Of a stretch of 64,000 bases of DNA, positions 49,959-60,790 are shown piece after piece. Positions within the stretch are counted from its first letter, which is position 1. Every line of letters begins with the position of its first letter. The notes under the pieces are model-generated. The model saw only the letters and a program-made list of their open reading frames with translations, had not been told where the DNA came from and did not search any database. Made by a program: the position numbers and the translations under genes. Source of the DNA: a sulfur-oxidizing endosymbiont of Gigantopelta aegis (GTDB taxonomy: Bacteria > Pseudomonadota > Gammaproteobacteria > GRL18); assembly GCF_016097415.1 (NCBI RefSeq), contig NZ_JAEHGE010000001.1, positions 2,157,157-2,221,156 of the forward strand, in the 5' to 3' direction.

Positions 49959-52751
49959 TCATTTAATGGCTTGGAATAATTCTACTGCTTTTTCTTTTTC
50001 TGAAAAAGCTTCTTTTGAATTAATAATATTTTTCAAAATTGCCTGAGCCTCATCAGTCTTGCCCATTTTATGCAATGTGTAGGCTAGGTGGTATTGAATG
50101 TCTTTGTCTTTTGGCAGGCCTTGTGTGGCCATCTTTAAGAGTTCAATTGCCTTCGGGTATTGGCCATCGCGGGCAAGAAAATAGCCATAGCTGTCCATAA
50201 TGGCTGCTGAATCAGGTGCTAAATCATGGGCTTGTTTGGCTAAGATGACTGCTTGCTTCACATCATTGTCAATCATTATCCAGGCAAGGTTATTGATAGC
50301 AATGACATGATTAGGATCTTTTTTGATGATGAGCTGATAATAAATTTCGGCTTGATCTAAAAACTTTTTCTCATGGTAGAGCGATGCCAATTTAAATAAA
50401 CTATTCAGATCATCAGGTGATTTTTTGATTTCTTCGGATAATAGTTTAATGGCCTCATCTTTCTGTTTGAGTGCGATTAAGATATCGATAATGGCAGCAA
50501 ATACTTTTTTGTTTTTACCCTGTTCTTTTTTATAGGCTGCCTGATAGATAGGCAGCGCTTTTTCAAATTTATTTTGTGCCCGATAAATATCAGCTTCAAG
50601 TAGTAGGCCGGTGTTTACTTCAGGAAATTCTCTCTGCATAGTGCTTGCAACGGCTAGGGCATCAATATAGTTTTCCTGTTGAATAAATAAGCCTGCTTTA
50701 AGGGTATAAATGGATTGATAGTCGGGGTGGTGGACTTGCGCATCGTCTAGAAGATCAATGGCTTCATTAATGCGAGATTTATCCTGACTAATGATTTTGG
50801 CTAATAATAGTCGATGTTTTAAGTCTTTTTTGTCGAAGGTAATAATGCCTTTGAGAGTGCGTTCAGTGCGTCCCTGTTGCTTGTTTATTAGTTGGGCACG
50901 GGCAAGAAAAGAACGTATCTCTGGTGTGTTCGGATGTTGCTTATCCAGTTTTTCAGCGAGTTTTAAAACTTTTTCTGGTTGTTTTTTACTCTGATACCAC
51001 CGACTCAATAAGCCGGCAATGGCTAATTGTGATGGAATGTTATCCTTGTTTTTTTCGATGGCATCAAAGAAGTATTGTTCAACTTTTTTGGGCTGCTTTT
51101 GTTTTTCTGCAATGGCAGCAAGTCCCAAATAAGCCTTAATTGCCTTTGGGTTTATTTTGAGCACTTGTTGGAAATATTTTTTTGATTCTGACCAATTTTT
51201 TTCTAGGGCGGTGACGCGAGCAAGACCCATATAAGCTGGGATATTGTCTTTATCTTTTTTTATGATGGCCTGATATTGTGCTATCGCTTTATCGGTGTGA
51301 CCATTGAGTTGTTCAATGAGCGCCTTAATATTTAATAGCTTGGTATCATCGGGAGTTTTCTTCAGTAGTTCAGAGACTTTTTTGCTAGCCAAATCCAACT
51401 GCTTGTTTTTAATATAGGAAATAAGCAATAAATAATTGGTTGGATTTGGGGTTTTATTGTCTGTTGTTTCTTGAATAGTGGCTAATTGTTCTAGCTCATC
51501 AATGGCACTGTCCAATTCACCTGATTGAAATTGTGCTGCAATAAGGCGTTTCCTAATATTTTGGTTGTCAGGGTCTAGTTTTTGTGCTTGATTTAAGCGC
51601 TGTAAGCCTTTTTCTGTTTCATTCAGTTGGATATAAGCGTTACCCAGACTCACTAATAATAAGGGACTATTATTTAATTGTTGCTCGGGAATACCCTCTA
51701 GAATGACTAAGGCCTGTTTGGTTTTGTTTTGCACTAAATAGACGTTGGCCAGTAAATTTTGCGCCTTCAGGTTTTGCACATTAGAGGATAAATAGATGGT
51801 TAAGTATTCTTCAGCCTGATTGTATTGCCCTAATGCAAAGTTGGCTGCGCCAAGAATAAAGGCGGCAGGCATGTGCCCTGGTGCAACATTGACGACTTGC
51901 TGAGCTGCTTTTTGCGCACCGACAAAATCTTTTTCCCGTAAGAGAATTTGTGCTTTGATAAAATTGGCCTGCGGATGAAGCTTGATTTTATCCAGTATGA
52001 TTTTGAGATCTTTTTTAGCTAATTGATCTTTATTGAGCATGGTTAATGTTGCCGCACGTTCAAGGCGATAACTGAGGTTTTTAGGGTTTTTCTTCACTAG
52101 TTGATCATAAAGTTTCAGTGCTGATTCATAATCATTATTGAGATTTGATAATTTTGCTTTGAGTTGTATGGTAGCCATATTATCAGGCTTAATCGACAGT
52201 GACTTTTCAATCTGTTGAGTAGCTAAAGCATAGTCTTTTTCAAGTAAGGCAAGTGTGGCAAGGCCATTATAGGCATTGGCACTTGTTTGTTTCGCATTGG
52301 CTTGTTCAAAAGCTTGTTTAGCATCAGCCAATTGATTTTTTGCGATATAAGTAAAGCCACGATAACTGAGGCGTTTGCTATCATCCTTTGGATTGTTGAA
52401 AGGTATATTGAGTATTTCAAGCACTTTGTCTGACTTTTGGGCTGCTTGTAATGCTTCGGCATAGCGAAAGATGATATTGGCTTGCTCAGGGGCGATATTA
52501 TGGGCTCGTCCCAGCTCTTTTAGGCTCGCTTGCAATTTTCCTGTTGTTAAATAAATACTACCGAGTAAAAAACGTGCCTGAGCATCTTTAGGGCTTTTCT
52601 TAAGCTGGTTCTTTAGGTGAATTGTTGCGGTGGGATAGTCGTTTTTGTCGTAGGCTTGCTGTGCATCTTCCATAGTAGAGGCAATGGCTGATGAATAAAT
52701 GCCAGTATTGAGTCCAGCTAGAAGACATATAAGGGTGAATTTTTTGTTCAT
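49959..52751 (-). CDS. Large TPR protein, PrsT-like
   Basis: 930 residues from M at 52751 (MNKKFTLICLLAGLNTGIYS), chosen because it starts a good signal peptide; the open frame begins seven codons earlier at a TTG. About 20 TPR units follow without another domain: for example YPTATIHLKNQLKKSPKDAQ, AKKYFQQVLKINPKAIKAY and LDQAEIYYQLIIKKDPNHVI. Layout and length resemble PrsT, a TPR protein of exosortase/PEP-CTERM exopolysaccharide systems. No prs, eps or exosortase gene is in the window, so that role is an inference. Periplasmic or outer-membrane facing. Confidence 0.8.
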   Translation of the reverse strand: MNKKFTLICLLAGLNTGIYSSAIASTMEDAQQAYDKNDYPTATIHLKNQLKKSPKDAQARFLLGSIYLTTGKLQASLKELGRAHNIAPEQANIIFRYAEALQAAQKSDKVLEILNIPFNNPKDDSKRLSYRGFTYIAKNQLADAKQAFEQANAKQTSANAYNGLATLALLEKDYALATQQIEKSLSIKPDNMATIQLKAKLSNLNNDYESALKLYDQLVKKNPKNLSYRLERAATLTMLNKDQLAKKDLKIILDKIKLHPQANFIKAQILLREKDFVGAQKAAQQVVNVAPGHMPAAFILGAANFALGQYNQAEEYLTIYLSSNVQNLKAQNLLANVYLVQNKTKQALVILEGIPEQQLNNSPLLLVSLGNAYIQLNETEKGLQRLNQAQKLDPDNQNIRKRLIAAQFQSGELDSAIDELEQLATIQETTDNKTPNPTNYLLLISYIKNKQLDLASKKVSELLKKTPDDTKLLNIKALIEQLNGHTDKAIAQYQAIIKKDKDNIPAYMGLARVTALEKNWSESKKYFQQVLKINPKAIKAYLGLAAIAEKQKQPKKVEQYFFDAIEKNKDNIPSQLAIAGLLSRWYQSKKQPEKVLKLAEKLDKQHPNTPEIRSFLARAQLINKQQGRTERTLKGIITFDKKDLKHRLLLAKIISQDKSRINEAIDLLDDAQVHHPDYQSIYTLKAGLFIQQENYIDALAVASTMQREFPEVNTGLLLEADIYRAQNKFEKALPIYQAAYKKEQGKNKKVFAAIIDILIALKQKDEAIKLLSEEIKKSPDDLNSLFKLASLYHEKKFLDQAEIYYQLIIKKDPNHVIAINNLAWIMIDNDVKQAVILAKQAHDLAPDSAAIMDSYGYFLARDGQYPKAIELLKMATQGLPKDKDIQYHLAYTLHKMGKTDEAQAILKNIINSKEAFSEKEKAVELFQAIK

Positions 52752-52926
52752 GCGAATCGCTATCCCTGTCAATAATTATTATAATTTCTCAGTGAAGAAT
52801 GTCCACTATATCACATTGCTGGCACTCGTAAAATCTGCAAAATAAAGCATAAAGATAGCCTGGCTCACTGAGTTTGATTCTTATAGAGCTAATGCCTATA
52901 GATATAGCACATATAGAATTTAGTGC

Positions 52927-53856
52927 TTATGTTTTAATTGCAGAAGTTTGCTCGCCACCCAATACTTCGACTAAGCGAGGAATAAAATGGGCAAGCTCAC
53001 CTGTCATGAGGTTAAAATCGGCATCAAACTGTGCGGCGGCATCTTCGGCACCATCGTCAGAAGCCTGATCTAATAGTTCATCGGAGAACTTTAAGCGTTT
53101 AATCGATAAATCATCTTCAATAATGCATTCAAGCCTATCACTCCAGTTCACCGCCAATTTAGTCACTTCTTTGCCATTATCTAAGTGCATTTGAATTTCA
53201 TCACTTCTGAGATCCTGACGTTTGCAACGTAAAATTGCGCCTTCATCATCTGCTTCGCGTAATTCACACTCATCTTTGATCTCAAAGTCATCCTTTAAGT
53301 CATTACCTTTTAGCCAATTGGTCATTAAAAGGATGGGTAAGGTGTTTGTTTTTAAAGGCATGACAGGCAAACTACCCAGGGTTTGCCTTAATAACTCTAC
53401 CAATTCTTCAGCTTTATTATTGCTGGAGGCGTCAACGATCAGTAGCTGTGCATCTTGATCCAGATAGGCATAGCTTCGCTTTGAGCGTGTAAAAGCCTTG
53501 GGTAAAAGGGTGAGTATGAGTTCATCACGGATGCTTTGCTTATGTTTGCCAACGGGCCTACGCCCTGTTTCAGTTTGAATAGCATCGAGTTTTTCATTGA
53601 GGCTGTCGTTAATGACACTGGAAGGAAGAATGCGCTCTTCTAGGCGTACACAAATCATGGTTGTTTTAGCGATGCTATGAGTCAGTGCAATGCTATCGTT
53701 ATCATTACTGCTTAGTGGTGCTACCCAACCGAAGGATGAGGCTTGGGTGGAACCGCAGGGCTGAAATGATTTTTCTGCTAGCTGAGTTTCCAGCTGTTCA
53801 GAATCAATAGAAAAGGGCTTGCTAAAACGATAAATCTTTAGGTTTTTAAACCACAT
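52927..53856 (-). CDS. rdgC: Recombination-associated protein RdgC
   Basis: 309 residues. Begins MWFKNLKIYRFSKPFSIDSEQLE, the family start; middle GRRPVGKHKQSIRDELILTL-like conserved stretch; C-terminus FNLMTGELAHFIPRLVEVLGG. It forms a ring around double-stranded DNA and inhibits RecA. Usually alone in the genome, as here. Confidence 0.95.
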   Translation of the reverse strand: MWFKNLKIYRFSKPFSIDSEQLETQLAEKSFQPCGSTQASSFGWVAPLSSNDNDSIALTHSIAKTTMICVRLEERILPSSVINDSLNEKLDAIQTETGRRPVGKHKQSIRDELILTLLPKAFTRSKRSYAYLDQDAQLLIVDASSNNKAEELVELLRQTLGSLPVMPLKTNTLPILLMTNWLKGNDLKDDFEIKDECELREADDEGAILRCKRQDLRSDEIQMHLDNGKEVTKLAVNWSDRLECIIEDDLSIKRLKFSDELLDQASDDGAEDAAAQFDADFNLMTGELAHFIPRLVEVLGGEQTSAIKT

Positions 53857-53910
53857 AATGGATATTCCCGGCCAAGTTTATTCTGGCTCTAAAATGATTG
53901 GGGCGTTAAA

Positions 53911-54087
53911 CCTAAAAAAAATCAGTTGAACCTACTGCGACCGCCTTATGCACTGAATCTTAAGGATTTTCCAGAACATTTTGACTTCACCCGTAGGGTG
54001 ACTACGAATAAAACCAAAATAACCTGTAAAACCCTTAATCTTCAGCACCTAAGTCGCTCTTGCTACGATTCAACTGATTATTTTAGG
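53911..54087. mobile_element. 177-bp MITE-like element, family 3
   Basis: Terminal inverted repeats CCTAAAAAAAATCAGTTGAA (53911 on) and TTCAACTGATTATTTTAGG (to 54087). Flanked by the 5-bp direct repeat TTAAA (53906-53910, 54088-54092). No coding capacity; the inside contains CCCGTAGGGTGACTACG, reminiscent of family 1. It occupies most of the 297-base gap between rdgC and umuD. Confidence 0.8.
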
Positions 54088-54153
54088 TTAAATAGAGTGA
54101 GATAGATTAAATCAGGCTGGAATTATCCTAAATATTATCCTTGATTGCTAGCT

Positions 54154-54669
54154 TTAAACCGTATGGATGACATTGGTGACCGTACCCCAGATATGTAAGG
54201 TTTCTTCCGGGGCAATTTCAATGGGCTCAAAATCATCATTTTCGGGCATCAGGCGTACTTCACCTGCTTTTTTATGCAGGCGTTTAACCGTAAGCTCACC
54301 ATCAATTGCGGCGATGATGATTTTGCCGTGACGGGCTTCTATGCTGCGATCAACAATGAGTATATCGTCAGGATGAATGCCGGCATTAATCATGGAATAA
54401 CCAGTGACCCGAACAAAAAAGGTGCTGGCCGGATCGCGAATAAGCTGTTCAGACAAATCCAGCATACCTTCAATATAGTCGTCGGTGGGCGCTGGACAGC
54501 CAGCGGCGACTTTACCGCCATAAAGAGGCAGTTTAAATCCACCGGAACGGGCAAATTCTAAAATACGCTCGACCATACTTTCCGGCACACGAATAGCCTT
54601 GGTGGGCTCTGAATATTTTCCGGTTCCTTTAGGGCGTCCTGCACCGCTACGTTTACCACCTCTGGGCAT
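54154..54669 (-). CDS. umuD: UmuD-like S24 self-cleaving protein
   Basis: 171 residues. S24 protease domain: cleavage site Ala-Gly in YGGKVAAGCPAPTDD, catalytic Ser in VRVTGYSMINAGIHPDD, Lys in AIDGELTVKRLHKK. The N-terminus is an unusual basic Gly/Arg stretch, PRGGKRSGAGRPKGTGKY, like an AT-hook, and lengthens the pre-cleavage arm compared with E. coli UmuD (139 residues). UmuD' is a subunit of DNA polymerase V. umuC does not follow: the next gene downstream is rdgC. GGAG lies before the ATG. I saw no clear LexA box. Confidence 0.85.
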   Translation of the reverse strand: MPRGGKRSGAGRPKGTGKYSEPTKAIRVPESMVERILEFARSGGFKLPLYGGKVAAGCPAPTDDYIEGMLDLSEQLIRDPASTFFVRVTGYSMINAGIHPDDILIVDRSIEARHGKIIIAAIDGELTVKRLHKKAGEVRLMPENDDFEPIEIAPEETLHIWGTVTNVIHTV

Positions 54670-54919
54670 AATTTTTCTCCTTAAATTTAATTCTTTACCT
54701 AGAATAGTGTACTTTTATCAATATGTCTAATATTTTTTGCTTTTTTTATCAAATTAAATAACTTGAGCGTATTTCTTATGGAGCTATTCCCGTAATATTT
54801 GCAGATATCGTCAATAAGCCCAAGGATTGCCCAGTAGTATATGGATTTTTTCTAATTAATGCAGGATAATACCGCATCGAGCAATATCGCAAAAAAGATT
54901 AGAGAGCAGGAACAAGACA

Positions 54920-56512
54920 TTGATATCAACAGCAAACCTCACCATTCAATTTGGCGCCAAGCCGTTATTTGAAAATGTATCGGTCAAATTTAGTGATGAA
55001 AACCGTTATGGTCTTATTGGTGCCAATGGTTGTGGCAAATCAACCTTTATGAAAATCCTCGGTGGTGATTTAGATGCTACCAGCGGTACGGTGACTATCT
55101 CAAGCGGAGAGCGGGTGGGTAAGCTACGTCAGGATCAATTTGCATTTGAAAAATACAGTGTCATCGATACCGTTATCATGGGACATGAAGAGCTTTGGCT
55201 GGTCAAAGAAGAACGCGATAAAATTTATGCCAATGCAGACATGAGTGAAGACGAAGGCATGCGTGTGGCTGATCTGGAAGTACAATATGGCGAAATGGAT
55301 GGTTATACGGCTGAATCAAGAGCTGGGGAGTTATTATTAGGTGTGGGCATCCCCGTTGAGCAACATTTTGGCCCGATGTCCGAAATTGCCCCAGGTTTTA
55401 AGCTACGGGTTTTATTATCACAAGTATTATTTTCCGAACCTGATATCATGTTGCTGGATGAGCCGACCAATAACCTGGATATTAATACCATTCGTTGGTT
55501 GGAAGATGTTTTAAACGAACGTAATTGCACCATGATCATCATCTCTCATGATCGTCACTTCCTCAATAGTGTCTGTACGCACATGGCTGACTTAGATTAT
55601 GGTTCGATCAATATATACCCTGGTAACTATGACGAGTATATGCTCGCGGCAATTCAAGCGCGTGAGCGTCAGTTGCAATCGAATGAGAAAAAGAAGGTAG
55701 AAATTGCTGATTTACAAAAATTCGTAGAGCGTTTTTCTGCCAACGCATCAAAAGCCAAACAAGCCACTTCACGTCGTAAGCGTTTGGATAAAATTGAGTT
55801 GGATGATATTAAAGTGTCTTCCAGAAAAAATCCCTTCATTCGTTTTGAGCAGAACAAAAAGCTCTATCGCAATGCTTTTGAGATAGAAAACCTCAGTAAT
55901 GGTTTTGATGAATTGTTATTCAAAGATTTAAATATGCTGGTGGAAGTGGGCGAACGTATTGCCATTATTGGTTCCAATGGCATTGGTAAAACCACCTTAT
56001 TACGTACCTTGATCCATGATTTGGAAACAAAATCAGGCCGCGTTAAATTTTCAGAAAATGCTGATATTGGTTATTATCCACAAGAGCATGTCGATGAATT
56101 TGCAGCTGATATGAGCCTCTTCGACTGGATGGATCAATGGGGACAAAAAAGTGATGATGATCAGGGCATTCGTGGTATTTTGGGGCGTTTATTATTCTCC
56201 CGCGACGATACTGAAAAATCAGTCAAAGTGCTTTCAGGTGGTGAGATGGGGCGTATGGTCTACGGCAAATTAATGCTCGAAAAACCCAATGTGCTGTTTA
56301 TGGATGAGCCAACCAATCACATGGATATGGAATCCATTGAATCCTTAAATATGGCCTTGGATATGTATGAAGGTACTTTTGTTTTCGTCAGTCATGACCG
56401 TGAATTTGTCTCTTCTCTAGCGACGCGTATCATAGAAATGAAAGAAGATGGTATCACTGATTTTAAAGGTACTTATGATGAGTATCTTGCCAGTCAGGGA
56501 ATTGCAGAATAA
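54920..56512 (+). CDS. ABC-F ATPase, YbiT type
   Basis: 530 residues from TTG 54920 with AGGA about 9 bases upstream. Two ATPase domains: Walker [18 protein letters not shown] and [17 protein letters not shown]; Walker [13 protein letters not shown] and [12 protein letters not shown]. The first signature is [15 protein letters not shown] instead of LSGG, as in YbiT; the second is [14 protein letters not shown]. The linker [20 protein letters not shown] contacts tRNA in the family. No membrane part: it acts on ribosomes. The 250 bases before it hold no other gene. Confidence 0.92.
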   Translation: MISTANLTIQFGAKPLFENVSVKFSDENRYGLIGANGCGKSTFMKILGGDLDATSGTVTISSGERVGKLRQDQFAFEKYSVIDTVIMGHEELWLVKEERDKIYANADMSEDEGMRVADLEVQYGEMDGYTAESRAGELLLGVGIPVEQHFGPMSEIAPGFKLRVLLSQVLFSEPDIMLLDEPTNNLDINTIRWLEDVLNERNCTMIIISHDRHFLNSVCTHMADLDYGSINIYPGNYDEYMLAAIQARERQLQSNEKKKVEIADLQKFVERFSANASKAKQATSRRKRLDKIELDDIKVSSRKNPFIRFEQNKKLYRNAFEIENLSNGFDELLFKDLNMLVEVGERIAIIGSNGIGKTTLLRTLIHDLETKSGRVKFSENADIGYYPQEHVDEFAADMSLFDWMDQWGQKSDDDQGIRGILGRLLFSRDDTEKSVKVLSGGEMGRMVYGKLMLEKPNVLFMDEPTNHMDMESIESLNMALDMYEGTFVFVSHDREFVSSLATRIIEMKEDGITDFKGTYDEYLASQGIAE

Positions 56513-56605
56513 TACGCCTACTCTCCTGAATGTGATAGGCTTCTGAGACTGAGGCCAATGTTTCAGCGTATGATCAAATGACTTCAACTGATCAGGCCTG
56601 AGACA

Positions 56606-57580
56606 ATGATGCACCGTGCTAATATTATAAGTAGCCTATTATTTTTACTCATTAGCTTTCCTGTATTATCAATTGCAGCGTCCTTTAAAGACTCCTTTGA
56701 ATCTGCCGACATGAGCAGTACAGATGCCAATGGCTTTAAGTGGAGCAATCTCAATAGAACCAGTATCGTTACCCAACATCCCACAGAGGGTAACACGGTA
56801 CTGTTTAACGGTAAAAGCATCTATAACTCGGTGAATGATGGCCGAGACTGGACGGCTTATAGCGGTGACAATAGCCTGCGGTTTTATTATAAAGCAGGGC
56901 AGGCTCAATCAGAACAACGCTTTGATCTAGGCAGTGCTTACCCTGAATTATGGCTAAAATTCTGGGTTCGAGTACCACAAAACTTCACTTTTGGCCCCGT
57001 AAGCGGGCCTAATAAATTCTTTTCTATCTGGTCAGATGGCTATAGTGCTAAGGGTGATGGTTCCTCTGTTTGGCTGAGCATGAGTCGCTCGAAAGATGGC
57101 ACTGGAGCCGATTTATGGTTCTCTTATAGTGCGGGTGGTTATAAAGGCAGTGGTGGGGCAAGACAGCGTTTACCTTTTATTTCTACCCAGGATCGTGGCC
57201 GCTGGATGCAAATTGTCTGGCACGTCAAAGTAGAATCAAGCCCGGGTGCCAGTGATGGTATAGTGCAAACCTATCGTCGTTGGGCTAATGAAACCACCTA
57301 TACTAAACTTCATGAAGCACTTAATGCGGTCATAAAAGTACCGGATAATAATACCCCTGCGGGGCTTAAGTCAGGCTATATCCTAGGCTGGGCAAATGCG
57401 GCCTATACTGAAAACACCGAATGGCTGCTTGATGACTTTGAAGTGTCAGATAAAAATCTTTTAGATACGACGCCGGATAATCCAACACCCCCTAATGACA
57501 AGGAACCACCTCAGGCGACCGTTATTAGTCCGGCGCACATTATTTTATTTCGTAACAAATATTATAACTATTCTGAGTAA
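56606..57580 (+). CDS. Secreted protein, lectin/lyase-like fold, unknown function
   Basis: 324 residues. Signal peptide IISSLLFLLISFPVLSIAAS. The mature part is beta-rich with many Trp and Tyr (FYYKAGQAQSEQRFDLGSAY; YPELWLKFWVRVPQNF; WMQIVWHVKVESSPGASDG; TEWLLDDFEVSDKNLL), resembling polysaccharide lyase or LamG-type jelly-roll proteins. After a Pro-rich linker (TPDNPTPPNDKEPPQATVIS) the frame ends within 20 residues (HIILFRNKYYNYSE). That abrupt end suggests a lost C-terminal domain. Substrate unknown; it could bind rather than cleave glycans. Confidence 0.65.
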   Translation: MMHRANIISSLLFLLISFPVLSIAASFKDSFESADMSSTDANGFKWSNLNRTSIVTQHPTEGNTVLFNGKSIYNSVNDGRDWTAYSGDNSLRFYYKAGQAQSEQRFDLGSAYPELWLKFWVRVPQNFTFGPVSGPNKFFSIWSDGYSAKGDGSSVWLSMSRSKDGTGADLWFSYSAGGYKGSGGARQRLPFISTQDRGRWMQIVWHVKVESSPGASDGIVQTYRRWANETTYTKLHEALNAVIKVPDNNTPAGLKSGYILGWANAAYTENTEWLLDDFEVSDKNLLDTTPDNPTPPNDKEPPQATVISPAHIILFRNKYYNYSE

Positions 57581-57635
57581 GATGTTTGGAGTATAATAGT
57601 ACGAACACATTTGTTCGACATTTATAGAATATAGA

Positions 57636-57665
57636 CTATTATTTTATTAGTAAATAAAATAATAG
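57636..57665. repeat. A/T-rich 13-bp perfect hairpin
   Basis: CTATTATTTTATT (57636-57648), loop AGTA, AATAAAATAATAG (57653-57665). Between the secreted protein and the sensor kinase, both on the plus strand. A smaller dyad, CGAACAcatTTGTTCG, lies at about 57602-57617. It could be a terminator of the first gene or a regulatory dyad for the second. Confidence 0.6.
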
Positions 57666-57746
57666 GCGCTAAAGAATGACCATCCATGAGAAGCTTCAAC
57701 ACCTCCGAAACGTTTACCCTATCTACGCCACCCAAGATTTTTTGAG

Positions 57747-60700
57747 GTGAAACTCTTAGCGAAATTTAAGCTGTTTAAACAAGGTCTTGGTTATCAGCTA
57801 TTGTCTTCACATTTGTCTATTGCACTATTAGGTGCTTTTTTCCTCATTCTAAGTTTACTGACCCATGAAATACTCGCCCATAAAGTTTTTTCACTGGTAT
57901 TAGAGAATAGTCCTCGCGTCGAGTTACTGCATACCATTGGCCTGAAATTACAGCGTTCTCAAATTATTTTACAAGAAGCGGTTCTTTTGAGGGCTAATGT
58001 TTCAAAACAGGAAAGAGATAAAATATGGCAGGAAATTTGGCTTGCAGTTAATAAAATGGATCAGCAAGCCAGTCATACTAATACGATTGAAGATGAAAAA
58101 AAACAACTGCTTAAACTGAAGGGTTTATTGAATGATATAAATGAACAGCAAAAAAATGTTGAAGAGATTGCTGTGGTGCCAGATGGCATTCAGGTTCGAC
58201 GCTTATTTTTATCACAGCTACGTCCCTTGAATGATGAATTTTCAATATTGCTCATCAAAATGACAAAGAATTTAGAACGACGTCTTGATGAGGACGTTGA
58301 GGTTGCGACAACACTTGGTAGTAAACTGATGTGGGCTTCTCGGATAATGGTTTTACTGATGATATTTTTAGCCATCAGAATGGCACGTAAAGGGACGAAA
58401 GCGATCATTCAACCCCTGAAAAAATTAGAACATGCAGCAAATGAATATGCCAAGGGTAAATTGTCAGTCGGCATAGCAGAAGACGGTAGCTCAGAGCTAA
58501 AAGCATTGAGCCGTAGCTTTAACTCAATGCGCCATTCCTTGCAGGAAAGTTATGGTTTGATGGGGGCTGTGCTTGATACGGCAGCTGAGGCAATCATTAG
58601 AATTGATAGTATTGGTCAGGTTGAAGCGTTTAATCAGTCAGCTGAAAAAATGTTTGGTTGGCACGCGAAAGAGGTGATTGGAAAAAATATTTCTATGCTA
58701 ATGCCATCACCCTACCATGAGGCACATGATGGTTATTTAGAAACATTTATGAGAACGCGTGTAGCTCATGTTGTGGGTACAGGTAGAGAAGTACAAGGCT
58801 TACGCAAAGATGGTAGCTTATTTCCAATTTACCTTTCAGTGAGTCATGTGAAAATAAATAATCGGCATGTTTTTACGGGGATTATTAATGATATTAGTGA
58901 GCAGAAAAAATACAAAATGAATTACTCTCTGCCAGAGATAAAGCAGAAACGGCTAATCGTACTAAGGCAAGTTTTTTGGCTAATATGAGCCATGAGATAC
59001 GAACCCCAATGAATGCCATTATTGGTTTTTCTGATATTGTGCTACAGGATGAAACTTTGAGTAAAGAGAGTCGCAATTATGTTAAAACAATTGCTAATTC
59101 ATCTCGATCATTGATGGGGCTTATTAATGACATTCTCGATGTTTCAAAATTAGAGAGTGGCAAACTTGATCTAGAAACAGTTTGTTTTCATTTACCCAAT
59201 GCGCTTGCTGATGCCTTAAAAACTCTAAGTTTTCACGCCCAGGAAAAAAATCTGCATCTAAAAATTGAATATGCTAGCTCATTGTCCACCTTTTTTTTAG
59301 GCGACCCTTCTCGCTTACGACAAATTATTTTAAATTTGGTTGGCAATGCCATCAAGTTCACAGAAAAAGGTTTAGTGACCATTGCCGTCCAAAATGTTGT
59401 GAAAAATTCTGAAGAGTCTGACATGATTAATTTTTCCATTTCTGATACTGGTATTGGGATGAATAACGAGCAATTGAGTAGAGTCTTTGATTCGTTTTCT
59501 CAGGCTGATGAAGGTATTGCACGGCGTTTTGGTGGGACAGGACTTGGCACAACAATATCCAAACAGATTGTTGAACTGATGTCGGGTGAAATATGGGCTG
59601 AAAGTGAACTGGGAGTCGGTTCAATATTTTATTTTACAGTGCAGATGAGAGAAGCAAAAGATATTAGTCATTGTCTCTTTGCTGGTGATGCTTCACTTGA
59701 AAATAATTTAGTCAAGACAAAGCCCCTCTCACCACGGCTTTTTAAAGTGCTATTAGCTGAAGATATAGAAGCTAATGCAACATTGGCTATACTTCGTCTT
59801 GAGCATCAGGGACATCAAGTTCATTGGGTGAAAAATGGTGAAGATGCCATTGAGGAAAGTCAGAAAAATGATTATGATCTGATCTTAATGGATTTATTAA
59901 TGCCAGAAAAAACAGGCATTGAAGCCACCTTAGCTATACGTGAGTTAGAAAAGCAGAGCAACTTTAATACGGGCTCTAAAACGGACTCTAAACATATTAC
60001 TATCATTGCACTGACGGCGGGTTTGATGGGAGAAAAGTTTCAGCAATGTTTTGATGCAGGAATAGATGATATTGTTGAGAAGCCCGTGAATTTTGACTAT
60101 CTTTTTGATGTTATGGAAAGCATCGTGCCAGAAGGCTTGGGTAAACGGGTGCAAAGTGAAGCTATTCGTATCGCTGAAATTAATAAATACAGCATTGACT
60201 TTTCATCATTAAATGGCTTGGTTGATTATAAAAAAGCACTGTATAACTGGCAGAAATCGGATGTTTATCTACGCGCCTTGATTGATTTTTCACAGCGACA
60301 TGTGGATGATGCGGTTAAAATAAGAGACGCTCTGAATGACAACTTAGCAGACTTAAAACGTCCGCATGAAATTACGCATACATTGAAAGGCTTGGCGGGA
60401 AATTTGGGCATGTTTTTAATCGTAGACTTGAGCGTAACAATTGATGAACAATTAAATCAGCAACAAACTGAACTGATCGCAGCCAGTGTGAGAGAGCTCG
60501 ATGTTTGTTTGAATTCAATTTCTCAGGCCATTAATAAGCTGAAATCACCGGGAGATAATATGACGGTGATAAAAAACTTTGATAAAGAAAAAGTGCAGCA
60601 TTTAGTTGCTGAGTTTTTATCAGCCTTAGATGAGCTGAATCCCGATGTGATAGAGCCGGTGCTTGAAGAATTAGCAGAATACATTGTTGCGGCAGACTTG

Positions 60701-60790
60701 TTGCCAATACGCAAAGAAATTAATGTCTTTGATTTTGATAAAGCCGCTATGCGCTTAGAAGAATTAGCTCAGAAACTTGAATTAAGATAG
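57747..60790 (+). pseudogene. Hybrid sensor histidine kinase with HPt domain (BarA-like layout), one frameshift
   Basis: Two frames, 57747-58914 and on to 60790. One extra A in the A run at about 58907-58912 rejoins them as EQKKIQNELLSARDKAETAN. Order: membrane helix (~22-45), periplasmic helical sensor, membrane helix (~193-212), HAMP, PAS (~268-385), then HisKA (ANMSHEIRTPMNAIIGFSDI), HATPase (NLVGNAIKFTEKG, DTGIGMNNEQ, FGGTGLG), receiver (LILMDLLMPEKTG, phospho Asp) and HPt (ITHTLKGLAGNLG). About 1014 residues. GTG start. The HD-GYP regulator starts 16 bases later, so both likely form one relay. Signal unknown. Confidence 0.88.

Noticed and set aside
54670-54760. LexA box upstream of umuD
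   Set aside because: The region has a weak dyad (GTACACTATTCTAGGTA) but it does not fit the CTG-N10-CAG pattern or other LexA sites well enough.
57686-57745. 19-codon leader peptide just before the hybrid kinase start
   Set aside because: The frame ends one base before the GTG, which is suggestive, but it has no ribosome site and no distinctive composition.
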